DNA of 64,000 nucleotides from RBG-16-49-21 sp040768125 (GCA_040768125.1 JAXGNG010000001.1:434001-498000), one strand, 5' to 3'; shown: positions 50,727 to 60,394, counted from the first letter of the stretch. Notes: a model not told the origin generated them from the sequence alone. Made by a program: numbers and translations.

Positions 50727-53429
50727 TCACGCGGTGATCTTCTCGATTTTGCAGGCGCAGACCTTGAACTCCGGGATCTTGCACGTCGGATCCAGGGCGT
50801 CAATAGTGAGCTTGTTGGCTGCCGTTTCCGCAAAATGGAAGGGGATGAAAGCGACGTTCGGCTTGGGACGTTCCGTGACCTTCGCCTTGACGCGGATGCT
50901 GCCGCGCCGGGTCGACACGGCAACGATCTCGCCGTCCTTCACGTTGTAATTGCTCGCGTCATTGGGATGAATTTCGACGAAGCCCTCGTTGACCAGCTCG
51001 TCGAGGATGCGCGAGTTCCGGCTCATGGTTCCCGTGTGGAAGTGCTCGAGTATGCGGCCCGTGGTGAGGATTACCGGGTACTCCGGATCCACCTCTTCCG
51101 CCGGGGGCGTGTACTCGATGGCCGTCATCAGGCCGAGACCCCTGCTGAACTTATCCTTGTGGAGGAACTGGGTGCCCGGGTGTCCCTCCGTGGGGCAGGG
51201 CCACTGGATCAGCTCCTTCTCGAGGCGCGCGTAGGTCATGCCCGCGTAGGAGGGCGTCACCGTGCGGATTTCCTCGAAGATGTCCTCGGCCTTCGCGTAG
51301 TTCCAGGAGGCGCCCATGCGGTTGGCGATCTCGGAAAGGATCCACCAGTCGTCACGGGAATCACCGGCGGGTTTTACCACTTTGTGCATCACCTGCACGC
51401 GCCGCTCAGTGTTGCTCACCGTGCCCTCTTTCTCGAGGAAGGCGCATCCCGGGAGGACGACGTCCGCGTACTGCGCCGTCTCGGTCAGCACGATGTCCTG
51501 GACCACGAGGAAATCGAGCTTCTCGAGGGCCTCGATGACATGGTGCTGGTTCGGGTCGGACATGACGGGGTTTTCACCAAAGACGTAAAGGGCCCTTACG
51601 CTCCCTTCGATGGCGGCGTTAAGGGACTCGACGATGGTGAGGCCGGGCTTGACCGAGAGATCGAAGGAGGGAAGCCACGCTTTCTTGAACTTTTCCTTGT
51701 TCTCCTCACTCGCCACCGGCTGGTAGGCCGGGTAGACCGCGTTCAGGGCACCCATGTCGCAGGCGCCCTGGACGTTGTTCTGGCCGCGGAGAGGATTCAC
51801 GCCCCCGCCTGCCACGCCAAGGTTTCCGAGAAGCATCTGGAGGTTGGCGCAGGCCTTGACGCCGTTCACGCCGGACTTGAACTGGGTGATTCCCATGCAG
51901 TAGTAAAGGGCCATCGGTTTCGCCGCCGCCAGTATCCGGCCGGCTTCGACGATCTTTGACGGGTCGTCGATGCCGCAGATTTCCGCCACGTGCTCGGGGG
52001 TGTATTTCTGGAGTGTCTTTTCAAGCTCCTCGAAGCCCTCGCAGCGGGTCTTCACGTATTCCTTGTCGTAAAGCCCCTCTTTCAGCGCCACGTGGGCCAG
52101 GCCGTTCAGGATGGCGATGTTGGTGCCCGGCTTGATTTGCAGATAGACATCGGCGTATTTCGCCATTTCAATTTTTCGAGGATCGACCACCACGAGCTTC
52201 TTGCCCCTGTGGATCACCTCCCGCTTGATCATCGATCCGATAACCGGGTGGTTCTCCGTGGTATTCGAGCCGATGATTAAAAATGCTTCGCTGACCGGTA
52301 TCTCCCTGATCGAGTTGGTCATTGCTCCGGATCCGAGTGTTGCCGCCAGACCGGCGACAGTGGAGCTGTGTCAAAGCCGGGCGCAGTGATCGACGTTGTT
52401 TGTGCCGATCACCGCCCTCATGAATTTCTGCATGAGATAGTTTTCCTCGTTGGTGCATTTGGCGGAGGAAAACGCCATGATGGAATCGGGCCCGCTCGTT
52501 GACCTGATCTCGCCAAGGCGCGAGGCGACGAGATCGAGGGCCTCTTCCCATGTTGCCTTTTCGAATTTTCCGTTTTTCTTGACAAGGGGAGTGGTGAGCC
52601 GCTTCTCGCTCTGAACGAAATCAAAGCCGAAGCGCCCCTTGACGCAGAGGTGGCCGTCGTTCGGGCCGTCATAATTGCCCATGGCCTTTACGAGCTGCCC
52701 CTCCTTGTTGGTGTAGAAGTCTATCTTGCATCCCACGCCGCAGTAGATGCAGATGCTCGATTCCTTTTCTAGCTCCCATGTCATTCCCCGGCCAAGGACC
52801 GTTTGCAGTGTAAGGGCCCCCGTGGGGCAGAGCTGGACGCAGGTGCCGCATTCCACGCATGAGGAATCGCCGAGTTGCGCGAACATATCCGAGGTGAGGT
52901 GCGCGCCGCTCCCGCGGCCCGCGAAATCCCAGACGTTTTTCACCTGTATCTCGGCGCAGGCCTTCACGCAGCGGCCGCAGAGCACGCAGCGGTCCTCGTT
53001 GCGCCTGAGTCCCTTGCTCGAGTCGTAGTCTGTGCCGCGAAGGTGTTTCGGATAAGACGCCTCGGGCTGCTCCACCCCGTACCGGAAACAGAGCGCCTGG
53101 AGCTCGCAGTCGCCGTTCGCGTCGCAATAAAGGCAGTTATGATCCCCCTCGGCAAGAAGGAGTTCAAGAATTCCTTTTCGCACCTCGACGATGTCCGCGT
53201 CTTCGGTTACGATCTTCATGCCGTTGACCGCCGGTTCCGTACAGGCGGTTTTCAGCATCTGGTCATTGACCCTGACCATGCAGATCCGGCACGCGCCGGT
53301 TTTGCTGATTTTGGGGTGATAGCAGAGGGTGGGGATGTCTATGCCGTTATCGCGGGCCACTTCGAGAATCGTCTGGCCGCGCGTACCCTCTACCTCCCTC
53401 CCGTTGATGGTAAGCACGATTTTCTCCAT
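50727..53429 (-). CDS. fdhA: NAD-dependent formate dehydrogenase alpha subunit, selenoprotein
   Basis: 900 residues with an in-frame TGA (52371-52373, codon 353) that should be read as selenocysteine. It oxidises formate at a Mo/W-pterin site. Order: a 2Fe-2S ferredoxin domain (LCYHPKISKTGACRICMVRV), the Cys/His cluster region (HNCLYCDANGDCELQALC), two 4Fe-4S motifs (CVLCGRCVKAC and CVECGTCVQLC), then the pterin enzyme with CIYCGVGCKIDF. Around the TGA the protein reads NNVDHCARL-U-HSSTVAGLAATLGSGAM, the place where formate dehydrogenases have Sec or Cys. Downstream frames continue at full length and match the enzyme, so this is one gene, not two. GAGGAG lies before the ATG at 53429. Confidence 0.93.
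52341..52373 (-). promoter_or_regulatory. SECIS-like hairpin after the Sec UGA of fdhA
   Basis: On the minus strand, UGA is followed after 18 bases by a hairpin whose loop is GGUCU (52348-52352), with stem UGUCGCC (52353-52359) pairing GGCGGCA (52341-52347), one pair being U-G. Both the loop and the 18-base distance agree with what I recall of the E. coli fdhF SECIS. Such an element directs SelB to insert selenocysteine. Confidence 0.75.
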
Positions 53430-53566
53430 GTGAAAGGCTCCTCTTGAGTGGTGTGTATATAGGAGGATACTACGTTTGTCTATGTGTACAGTTGCCCGGC
53501 ATACGGATTTTATTTCAACAAAAAAAGGGATTTAGTCATCGCAAAATACCTGGTGGAAAGGTAACA

Positions 53567-53770
53567 ATGCGTTTTTTCAATAGAAAGGCAAAGCGTGTAC
53601 CTGGAGGAAATTCCTTTCGGATAACCATGCGGGATAGCAAACAGTATGTGGACATTAGTATCAATGTGTATTGTTATCAAAACCGCAAGGCCATGAGAAA
53701 TCATCGTCATGAAGCGATCGGGTGCGCGGTTGTATCGCTGGCTCCTGACGGCGGGCCGGCAACAAATTGA
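53567..53770 (+). CDS. Possible small basic protein
   Basis: 67 residues from ATG 53567 (MRFFNRKAKRVPGGNSFRIT, later QYVDISINVYCYQNRKAMRN). GGAAAGG is located upstream at a fair distance. It is basic, with one strand-like segment, and no family fits. It sits in the 440-base gap between the formate operon and the acyl-CoA synthetase gene. It may be no more than a chance frame. Confidence 0.25.
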   Translation: MRFFNRKAKRVPGGNSFRITMRDSKQYVDISINVYCYQNRKAMRNHRHEAIGCAVVSLAPDGGPATN

Positions 53771-53869
53771 ACCGACGTGTCACTTCTCGGCAATTAATGT
53801 GTTGAAAAGATACAGACACGCGCTATCCCTGACAGAGTAGAGGCGCGCACTCCAACGGGCAGGGAGGAA

Positions 53870-55345
53870 ATGAAGGATCTCGAAACACTTTTTAACCCTG
53901 GCAGCATCGCCATCGTCGGGGCGACGGAGGTGAAGCTCAAATGGGGTTCCATCGTTACGGCCAATATCATCGAGGGAGGGTTCGGCGGGGCAATATATCC
54001 CGTCACACCCAGCCGTGAGTCGGTGTACGGCCTGAAGGCGTATCCTTCGATCGGGGACATTCCCGGGAACATTGACCTTGTCTATATCGCGACGCCGGCC
54101 GTCACGGTCATGGAGATCATGCGGGAATGCGCCGGGAAAGGCGTGCGGAACGCCGTCATAATTTCCTCCGGTTTCAGCGAGGCCGGCGGTGACGGCATTG
54201 CCCTGGAACGTGAGCTCGTCGAATTCGCCCGGGCCAATTCCATGAACGTCGTGGGACCGAATACCATGGGCCTCTCGAACCTGGGGTGCGGCCTTTTCGG
54301 CACGGGGGCCCATCCCCGACCGAGAAAGGGCGGCATTTCGATCATCGCACAGAGCGGTAACGTGGGCAACCAGATCATGCTCTGGGCGGAGATCGAGGGA
54401 TTCGGGATCGGAAAGTTCGTCGGTTCCGGAAACGAGGCGGTGCTCAAGGTTGAGGACTACCTCGAATACTTCAACGAGGATCAGGAAACGTCGGTCATCC
54501 TCATATATCTCGAGGGAGTGGACGATGGAAGGCGTTTCTTCGAGATCGCGAAAAGGACCTCACTGAAGAAACCGGTCATCGCCCTCAAGGCGGGAAGGAC
54601 CGCCGGCGGGGGCAGGGCCGCCAGTTCCCATACCGGGGCCATGGCGGGCTCCTTCGAGGTTTTCGAGAGCGTGATGAAGCAGACGGGGATCATGATGGCG
54701 ATGAATCCCACGGAACTCCTCGAGCTGTCGGCGGCGTTCGAAAGCTTTCCCCTCCCCCGGGGGAACCGCGTGGGGATCGTGACCCTTGGCGGCGGCTGGG
54801 GAGTAATCACGGCTGACGAGTGCGAGGAGCGGGGCCTGGTTCTTCCGCCCCTTCCCGATGATATACGCGACAGGCTTGACGGGAAACTGCCTCCCTTCTG
54901 GAGCAGGGCGAATCCCGTGGATCTCGTGGGCCAGCCGGACCCGGAGCTCTTTCCCCTGGCGATAGAGCTGATGGTGGCCTCGGAGGCATTCGATGCCGTT
55001 ATCGTCCTGGGCCTGGTGGGATCGGCGAAATTCGGGATCAGGCCCCTCTGGGCGGCCCACAGGATGGGATACATTTCCGATGAGGAAATGAAAATGATCG
55101 ATGAAGGGTCGGCAATCGTTGAGAAGAGGATCCTTGATACGATATCAGTCATGATGAACCGCTACCGGAAGCCGATCTATCCCGTCACCCTGGCAGCCTT
55201 TCCGGACGACGACATGGTCTACGCGGACCCGGGCACTGAATTCAAGGTGATCGTGTACAGAACACCGGAAATGGCGGTGCTCTGCCTTTCGAAGCAATAC
55301 CTCTACGCGCGGTACCTTCAAACCCGTGGAGAGGGCCGGACCTGA
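53870..55345 (+). CDS. NDP-forming acyl-CoA synthetase, alpha-type subunit
   Basis: 491 residues. It has the CoA-binding domain (LFNPGSIAIVGATEVKLKWG, then GGFGGAIYPVTPSRESVYGL) and a succinyl-CoA-ligase-like domain (NVVGPNTMGLSNL and ISIIAQSGNVGNQIMLW). A likely phospho-His is in ASSHTGAMAGSFEVF. The ATP-grasp beta half is absent from this chain and from the neighbours, so a partner subunit must be elsewhere or the protein has another role. These enzymes interconvert acyl-CoA and acid with ATP or ADP. GGGAGGAA is located before the ATG. It precedes pgsB by 43 bases on the same strand. Confidence 0.8.
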   Translation: MKDLETLFNPGSIAIVGATEVKLKWGSIVTANIIEGGFGGAIYPVTPSRESVYGLKAYPSIGDIPGNIDLVYIATPAVTVMEIMRECAGKGVRNAVIISSGFSEAGGDGIALERELVEFARANSMNVVGPNTMGLSNLGCGLFGTGAHPRPRKGGISIIAQSGNVGNQIMLWAEIEGFGIGKFVGSGNEAVLKVEDYLEYFNEDQETSVILIYLEGVDDGRRFFEIAKRTSLKKPVIALKAGRTAGGGRAASSHTGAMAGSFEVFESVMKQTGIMMAMNPTELLELSAAFESFPLPRGNRVGIVTLGGGWGVITADECEERGLVLPPLPDDIRDRLDGKLPPFWSRANPVDLVGQPDPELFPLAIELMVASEAFDAVIVLGLVGSAKFGIRPLWAAHRMGYISDEEMKMIDEGSAIVEKRILDTISVMMNRYRKPIYPVTLAAFPDDDMVYADPGTEFKVIVYRTPEMAVLCLSKQYLYARYLQTRGEGRT

Positions 55346-55388
55346 TCGCCCCTATTGCGTGGCGATAAAACGATTGACATTTTCATGA

Positions 55389-56624
55389 ATGGCGACCATA
55401 GCTGGGCTCTCTTTCCGGGGGCACGGCGTGTTTGAAATGGTCATGATGGGCGTTCTGGTCCTTCTCCTCGCGGGTCTCGGCGCCGTGGAGTACGCATATC
55501 ATAGAAGGAACCTGCACTCGATTCCCCTGCGCATCCATGTCAACGGAACAAGGGGAAAATCATCGGTGACGCGCCTGATCGCCGCGGGTCTCCGCGAATC
55601 GGGCATGCGTGCTTTTGCCAAAACGACGGGCACGCTTCCGCGAATGATCATTCATGACGGCACGGAATACCCGGTCTACCGTCACTCCAGGCCGAACATC
55701 ATCGAACAGGTGCGTATCGTCGCCTTTGCCGCGCGAAACGCCGCCGAGGCCCTGGTGATTGAATGCATGGCCCTCCAGCCCTATCTCCAGAACCTCTGCG
55801 AGGCCAAGCTGATACGATCCACCCATGGCGTGATCACCAACGTCAGGGAGGACCACCTTGACGTGATGGGACCTGAGGAACGGGACGTGGCGCGCTCTCT
55901 CCTCGGGACAACGCCCGTCGGGGCGACCCTCTTCACCTGCGAGCGCGATTATCCCGAGGAATTCCATGCGGCCTGCGTCGCCAGGGGCGGGGAACTTGTG
56001 GTAATCTCCCCGGAGGAGATCGCGTCGCTGAGCGACGGGGAGATGTCGCGGTTTTCCTACGTGGAGCACAGGGAAAATGTCGCCCTGGCCCTCCGGGTGT
56101 GTGCATCCCTCGGCGTGGACCGCGAGACGGCACTCCGGGGCATGACTGGGGCCGCTCCGGATCCAGGATCGATGAGCGATCTCAGGCTCGATTTTTTTGG
56201 AAGGCTGATCTATTTCGTCAACGGCTTCGCGGCGAACGACCCCGAATCAACGGAGATGCTGTGGCGCATGGCGCTGGATCGGCACGGCGACGTGGAAAGG
56301 AAGATCATGATCATCAACAGCCGCATCGACCGTCCCGATCGCTCCCGCCGGATGGGGAAAGCACTGGCCTCATGGCCCAGGGCGGACCGCTACATTTTGA
56401 TCGGATCCGGATCATATTTCGTCGAGCGGTACGCGGCCAGGGCGGGCGTGGAAACGAGATTTTTCACCAACGCCGAGGATCTCGGCACGGATATCATTTT
56501 CGAGGAAATATTGAAGCACTGCGGCAGGCGGACCCTGGTGATCGGGATCGGAAATATCGCGGGACCCGGGCTGGAGCTTGCCACCTATTTCAGGAACAGG
56601 TCGGAACCGCTGCCGCCCCATTGA
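55389..56624 (+). CDS. pgsB: Poly-gamma-glutamate synthase ligase PgsB/CapB
   Basis: 411 residues. It is a Mur-ligase-type enzyme, and in pgs systems it links glutamate through gamma-amide bonds. An N-terminal helix (MVMMGVLVLLLAGLGAVEYA) anchors it, then the nucleotide loop HVNGTRGKSSVTRLIAAGL. AKTTGTLPRMIIHDGTE, AEALVIECMALQPYLQNLCE and HGVITNVREDHLDVMG are typical family blocks. The ATG at 55389 has a poor ribosome site; ATG 55437 just before the helix is an alternative. The gene is part of pgsBC plus a pgsW-like gene. Confidence 0.9.
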   Translation: MATIAGLSFRGHGVFEMVMMGVLVLLLAGLGAVEYAYHRRNLHSIPLRIHVNGTRGKSSVTRLIAAGLRESGMRAFAKTTGTLPRMIIHDGTEYPVYRHSRPNIIEQVRIVAFAARNAAEALVIECMALQPYLQNLCEAKLIRSTHGVITNVREDHLDVMGPEERDVARSLLGTTPVGATLFTCERDYPEEFHAACVARGGELVVISPEEIASLSDGEMSRFSYVEHRENVALALRVCASLGVDRETALRGMTGAAPDPGSMSDLRLDFFGRLIYFVNGFAANDPESTEMLWRMALDRHGDVERKIMIINSRIDRPDRSRRMGKALASWPRADRYILIGSGSYFVERYAARAGVETRFFTNAEDLGTDIIFEEILKHCGRRTLVIGIGNIAGPGLELATYFRNRSEPLPPH

Positions 56625-56655
56625 GCGCGGCGGATTCCACCGGCATGGAAACGAC

Positions 56656-57114
56656 ATGGCCCACGTCATCACGCTCTCGATAGGCCTCGGCCTCTGCATC
56701 AGCCTCCTCTTCTCGGAGTTCTTCGGCATTGCCGCGGGAGGAATGGTCGTTCCCGGGTATATGGCCCTCTACCTGGACCGCCCCATTGTGGTGTTCTCCA
56801 CCCTCCTGATAAGCCTGGTGACCTATTTCATCGTGAATTCCCTGGGGGCCTTCGTGATCATCTACGGCAGGAGGAGAACGGCCCTGGCCATCCTTGTGGG
56901 ATTTCTTCTCGGATGGTTCGTTCGTTCCCTGGGCCTCGTCCCGGTCGGCGGCGAGGTCATGGAATTGACCGTGGTGGGATACATCATCCCCGGACTTATT
57001 GCCATCTGGATAGACCGCCAGGGCGTGCTTGAGACCATGACGGCCCTGGTCACATCGAGCGTCATCGTGCGCCTTATTCTCATTCTTGTTTTCGGCAAGG
57101 ACATAGCGGCATGA
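56656..57114 (+). CDS. pgsC: Poly-gamma-glutamate synthase membrane protein PgsC/CapC
   Basis: 152 residues with about four to five membrane helices (MAHVITLSIGLGLCISLLFS, then FFGIAAGGMVVPGYMALYLD). GGMVVPGYMALYLDRP and VGYIIPGLIAIWIDRQG are conserved marks of PgsC/CapC, which partners PgsB in polymer synthesis or export. I chose the ATG at 56656, 31 bases after the pgsB stop. A longer frame from 56578 would overlap pgsB. The last four bases overlap the next start. Confidence 0.9.
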   Translation: MAHVITLSIGLGLCISLLFSEFFGIAAGGMVVPGYMALYLDRPIVVFSTLLISLVTYFIVNSLGAFVIIYGRRRTALAILVGFLLGWFVRSLGLVPVGGEVMELTVVGYIIPGLIAIWIDRQGVLETMTALVTSSVIVRLILILVFGKDIAA

Positions 57115-58256
57115 ACAGGTTCATATGGAAGCCGGGCATTGTCGCCTGGCAGATTCACATGATTGTGGCAATCGTTGCGATCATCGGGATGGTCATCGTC
57201 GAGTCGTCCCAGGTCGAATTGAAACAGCCGTATTTCAGGAAAAAGCTGCAGGCCGCCAACTACATGATGCAGGGAATGGAGATCCTGCGGCGCCACCGGC
57301 TGCAGAACATCGGGCCCATAAGCAGGAAGATCGACCCGATGAGATCGGGGCTCATGGGAGTTCTTTCATCGCCCATCACGAGCACCACGATGGACATCGA
57401 TTCGAAGCTGACGACGGTCAACCCGAACTGGGCGGCGGTCATCGTCGCCATGCTGAAGGAGGCGAATATTCCCGACGGCAGCACCGTTGCCGTGTCCTTC
57501 ACCGGCTCTTTCCCCGCCATGAACCTGGCGGTGCTTGCCGCCGCGAAGGCCCTTGACCTGAGGCTTATCATCATCACCAGCCTGTCCGCCTCCACATGGG
57601 GCGCCAATATACCCGGTTTCACCTGGCTTGACATGGAGAAGGCCCTCATTGACGAATCTTTTATCGCCTCGGGGACGGTCGCCGCGTCACTGGGGGGCGT
57701 CCGGGATAACGCCCTGGGCATGTCCGAGGAGGCGAAGGCCATTCTCCGCAACACGATCCTCAAGTATGACGTACAGCTCCTTGAGATCAACGATCTGAAG
57801 ACCAATATCACGGAGCGGATGGAAATCTATAACGACCAGGCCCGGGACAGGCAGATCGCGGCGTATATCAACGTGGGAGGCGGAACCGTCGCCGTGGGCT
57901 CGTTCATAGGGAAGATGCGGTACCGCCCCGGCCTCAACGTCAAGCCCCCGGCAAGGGCGCTCCGGATCGACAGCGTGATGACACGGTTCGCCCGCAGCGG
58001 GGTGCCGATCATCAACATGAACTACATGAAGACCCTGGCCAGGCGGTATAAACTTCCCGTGGCCCAGAAAAAAATTCCGAAGATCGGCCAGGGTGAGATA
58101 TTCTACCGGATGGAATACAGCAAACCCCTCGTGGGAACGGTGCTGTCCGTGATCCTTCTGTTCCTCGTGCTTTTCCTCAAGGTTGGGATCGGCGCAAGGA
58201 TCTTCCCGATGCTTGTCAAATCGGGGAAGGTCAGGCCCGATCAAAAGATGGTCTGA
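57111..58256 (+). CDS. pgsW: Poly-gamma-glutamate system protein (PgsW-like)
   Basis: 381 residues with one N-terminal and one C-terminal membrane helix (IVAWQIHMIVAIVAIIGMVI and LVGTVLSVILLFLVLFLKVG). The soluble middle includes DIDSKLTTVNPNWAAVIVAM, FTGSFPAMNLAVLAAAKALD and NVGGGTVAVGSFIGKMRY. This matches the family that replaces or accompanies PgsA/CapA in some bacteria, known from memory as TIGR04332. Its role in the system is not established. It overlaps pgsC by four bases (ATGA). No pgsA or capA and no hydrolase follows. Confidence 0.85.
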   Translation: MNRFIWKPGIVAWQIHMIVAIVAIIGMVIVESSQVELKQPYFRKKLQAANYMMQGMEILRRHRLQNIGPISRKIDPMRSGLMGVLSSPITSTTMDIDSKLTTVNPNWAAVIVAMLKEANIPDGSTVAVSFTGSFPAMNLAVLAAAKALDLRLIIITSLSASTWGANIPGFTWLDMEKALIDESFIASGTVAASLGGVRDNALGMSEEAKAILRNTILKYDVQLLEINDLKTNITERMEIYNDQARDRQIAAYINVGGGTVAVGSFIGKMRYRPGLNVKPPARALRIDSVMTRFARSGVPIINMNYMKTLARRYKLPVAQKKIPKIGQGEIFYRMEYSKPLVGTVLSVILLFLVLFLKVGIGARIFPMLVKSGKVRPDQKMV

Positions 58257-58489
58257 ACCCGCGCGACGTTACGACGCCATCCAGCGGAAAATTTGCCGAG
58301 GTACACCCAGGGGGCTGGCGTTTCCCATGCGGTACGCGCGCGGCGCTTGGTTGCGCGCAAAGATGTTTGCTGCGGCATTCTTGCGGAAAGTGAAAAAAGA
58401 ACCTGCCCGCTTCATTTCATCATTGACGATGACCGCGTGGGGTATAGTGTGGGGGAACGGATCATCACAGAGGAGTGCGTGGCGGAGGG

Positions 58490-59353
58490 ATGAAGACGAC
58501 AAAAGGATACGGCGGGCTGCCCAGGGGCTTTGACGGTTACGAGGAATCGAATATCGTGGTCCTTCCGGTTCCCTACGACCGCACTTCGACATGGCTCAGG
58601 GGATCCAGGAAGGGTCCACGGGCGATCATCGAAGCCTCGCGCTTCATGTATCTGTACGATATTGACACGGATTCCGAGGTCTATCGCCGGGGGATCCACA
58701 CCGACCGCCCCGTCCGGGTGAAGTCGTCTCCCGACGCCATGGTGGAGGCAGTCAGGGAGCGCGTGAAAGGCCATCTCGCGCGGGGAAAGTTCGTGGTGAC
58801 GCTCGGCGGCGAGCACTCCGTTTCGGTAGGGGCCGTGCGGTCCCACGCCGAGAAGTACCCGGACCTCACGGTTCTTCAGCTCGACGCCCACGCCGATCTC
58901 CAGGATGAATTCGAGGGATCGCCCTACAACCATGCCTGCGCCATGGCCAGGGTGAGGGAGTGCTGCCCCGCGGTGCAGGTGGGTATCAGAAGCGTCGACG
59001 CCGGGGAACTCGCCGGCGTCGATCCCGGGAGCGTGTTCCTTGCACACGCAATGCGGGAAGGCAGGGAATGGATTGACCGGGCGATCGCACGCCTGGGCGA
59101 AAGGGTGTATCTCACCGTCGACCTCGATTACTTCGACATCTCGATCATGCCGGCGACGGGGACCCCGGAGCCCGGGGGGCTTCTCTGGTACGACACCCTG
59201 GATTTTCTCCGGAGGGTGATCGCCGAGCGGGACGTCGTTGGTTTCGACGTGGTGGAGCTCCGCCCCGGCCGGAACAGCAAGGCCTCTGACTTTCTCGCCG
59301 CGAAGCTCGTCTACATACTGCTCAGCCATATTTTCAAAAAGAGGACGGGATGA
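58490..59353 (+). CDS. speB: Agmatinase/arginase-family ureohydrolase
   Basis: 287 residues. It probably splits agmatine to putrescine and urea. Manganese ligands are seen in TLGGEHSVSVGAVRSH (His), QLDAHADLQDEFEGSPYNHA (Asp and His) and LTVDLDYFDISIMPATGTPE (Asp). The PGTGTPEPGG-type stretch matches the family. The start at 58490 has GGAGGG directly next to it; GTG 58475 shares the frame, and the true start may be either. The stop overlaps the next gene by four bases, which ties it to the deoxyhypusine-synthase homologue. Confidence 0.82.
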   Translation: MKTTKGYGGLPRGFDGYEESNIVVLPVPYDRTSTWLRGSRKGPRAIIEASRFMYLYDIDTDSEVYRRGIHTDRPVRVKSSPDAMVEAVRERVKGHLARGKFVVTLGGEHSVSVGAVRSHAEKYPDLTVLQLDAHADLQDEFEGSPYNHACAMARVRECCPAVQVGIRSVDAGELAGVDPGSVFLAHAMREGREWIDRAIARLGERVYLTVDLDYFDISIMPATGTPEPGGLLWYDTLDFLRRVIAERDVVGFDVVELRPGRNSKASDFLAAKLVYILLSHIFKKRTG

Positions 59354-60384
59354 ACAGGACAGAGAAGAACACCCTCCTGTCGCAACCGGTGGGTCATGTC
59401 GATTTCACCTCTTTTGACGCGAGGCGCATCCTTGATTCCATGGCGGAAATGTCCTTCACCGCCCGGGAGGTCGCATCGGCGGAGCAGGTGTTCCAGAGGA
59501 TGATACGGGACCCGGACTGCACGATCATACTGACCCTGGCGGGCAGCGCCGGCGCAGGCGGGTGCCTTGGGATATACCATGACATGATCAAGTACAACAT
59601 GGTGGACGTGATCGTCGCGGCCGGATCAACGGTTATCGACATGGATTTTTTTGAGGCCCTGGGATTCAGGCATTACCGGGCAGACCGCGCGTGTGAAGAG
59701 AGGAAGCTTCGCCTCCTTCACATTGAAAGGATTCATGACACGCTGATCGACGGTGAGGAGCTTCAGGTCTGCGCGGCGACTGTGAAGTCCCTCGCGGACT
59801 CACTGGAGCCTGGGCCGCGATCCTCCCGGGAATTCATCGCGCGAATGGGGGCGTACCTGGTGAAGAGCGCGAAGAAGAGGGAGTCCCTTGTCCAGGCTGC
59901 CCATGAAAACGGCGTCCCGGTCTTTTGCCCCTCTTTCAGCGATTCACGTGCCGGCCTGGGCCTTGTCCTGCACCGTGAGGGCATGCCGGACGGATGCGTT
60001 TCGATCGATCTGGTAAGGGACCTGGGGGAGCTTTTCAGGATTAAAATGAAGACGGCGGCATCGGGTCTCTTCGTGATAGGCGGCGGGATCCCGGAGCAGA
60101 CCGCACTGAACATGGCGGGGTGTTGCGAAATACTCGGCGCCGAGGTGCGGCCCCATCGGTATGCGGTACGGGTGCTTGACGCGGATTCGGGAGGCGCGGG
60201 GCACTGCGGGTATGGCGTGAGGGAATCATTTCAGGGCGGCACACGCGATGCCCCGGCGGATCAGTCGGTCCACGCGGCGGCAACGCTGGCGCTGCCGCTT
60301 ATCGCGAGTTCCGTTTATCACCGGGGGGACTGGAAAAAGCGTCCCCGGAGGAACTGGGCGGCCCTGTTCTCCCCGGGGGGCTGA
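59350..60384 (+). CDS. Deoxyhypusine synthase homologue
   Basis: 344 residues. It resembles deoxyhypusine synthase: CTIILTLAGSAGAGGCLGIY, then HDMIKYNMVDVIVAAGSTVI, and a later GLFVIGGGIPEQTALNMAGC. Bacteria have no eIF5A, so a hypusine role is not expected. Some bacterial homologues are thought to make homospermidine or related polyamines. The Trp-Gly-Lys motif of the classic active site is not evident: around GVRESFQGGTRDAPADQSVH no Lys is seen where I would expect it, so the substrate or chemistry may differ. It is coupled with the agmatinase gene, which points to polyamine metabolism. Confidence 0.75.
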   Translation: MNRTEKNTLLSQPVGHVDFTSFDARRILDSMAEMSFTAREVASAEQVFQRMIRDPDCTIILTLAGSAGAGGCLGIYHDMIKYNMVDVIVAAGSTVIDMDFFEALGFRHYRADRACEERKLRLLHIERIHDTLIDGEELQVCAATVKSLADSLEPGPRSSREFIARMGAYLVKSAKKRESLVQAAHENGVPVFCPSFSDSRAGLGLVLHREGMPDGCVSIDLVRDLGELFRIKMKTAASGLFVIGGGIPEQTALNMAGCCEILGAEVRPHRYAVRVLDADSGGAGHCGYGVRESFQGGTRDAPADQSVHAAATLALPLIASSVYHRGDWKKRPRRNWAALFSPGG

Positions 60385-60394
60385 TCGAAGCTTC

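Noticed and set aside
50697..51959. Long plus-strand frame opposite fdhA
   Set aside because: It overlaps a well-supported enzyme gene and shows no motif.
52323..52373. fdhA read as two separate genes or as a frameshifted pseudogene
   Set aside because: The two parts are in the same frame, split only by TGA at the known Sec/Cys position, with a SECIS-like hairpin behind it.
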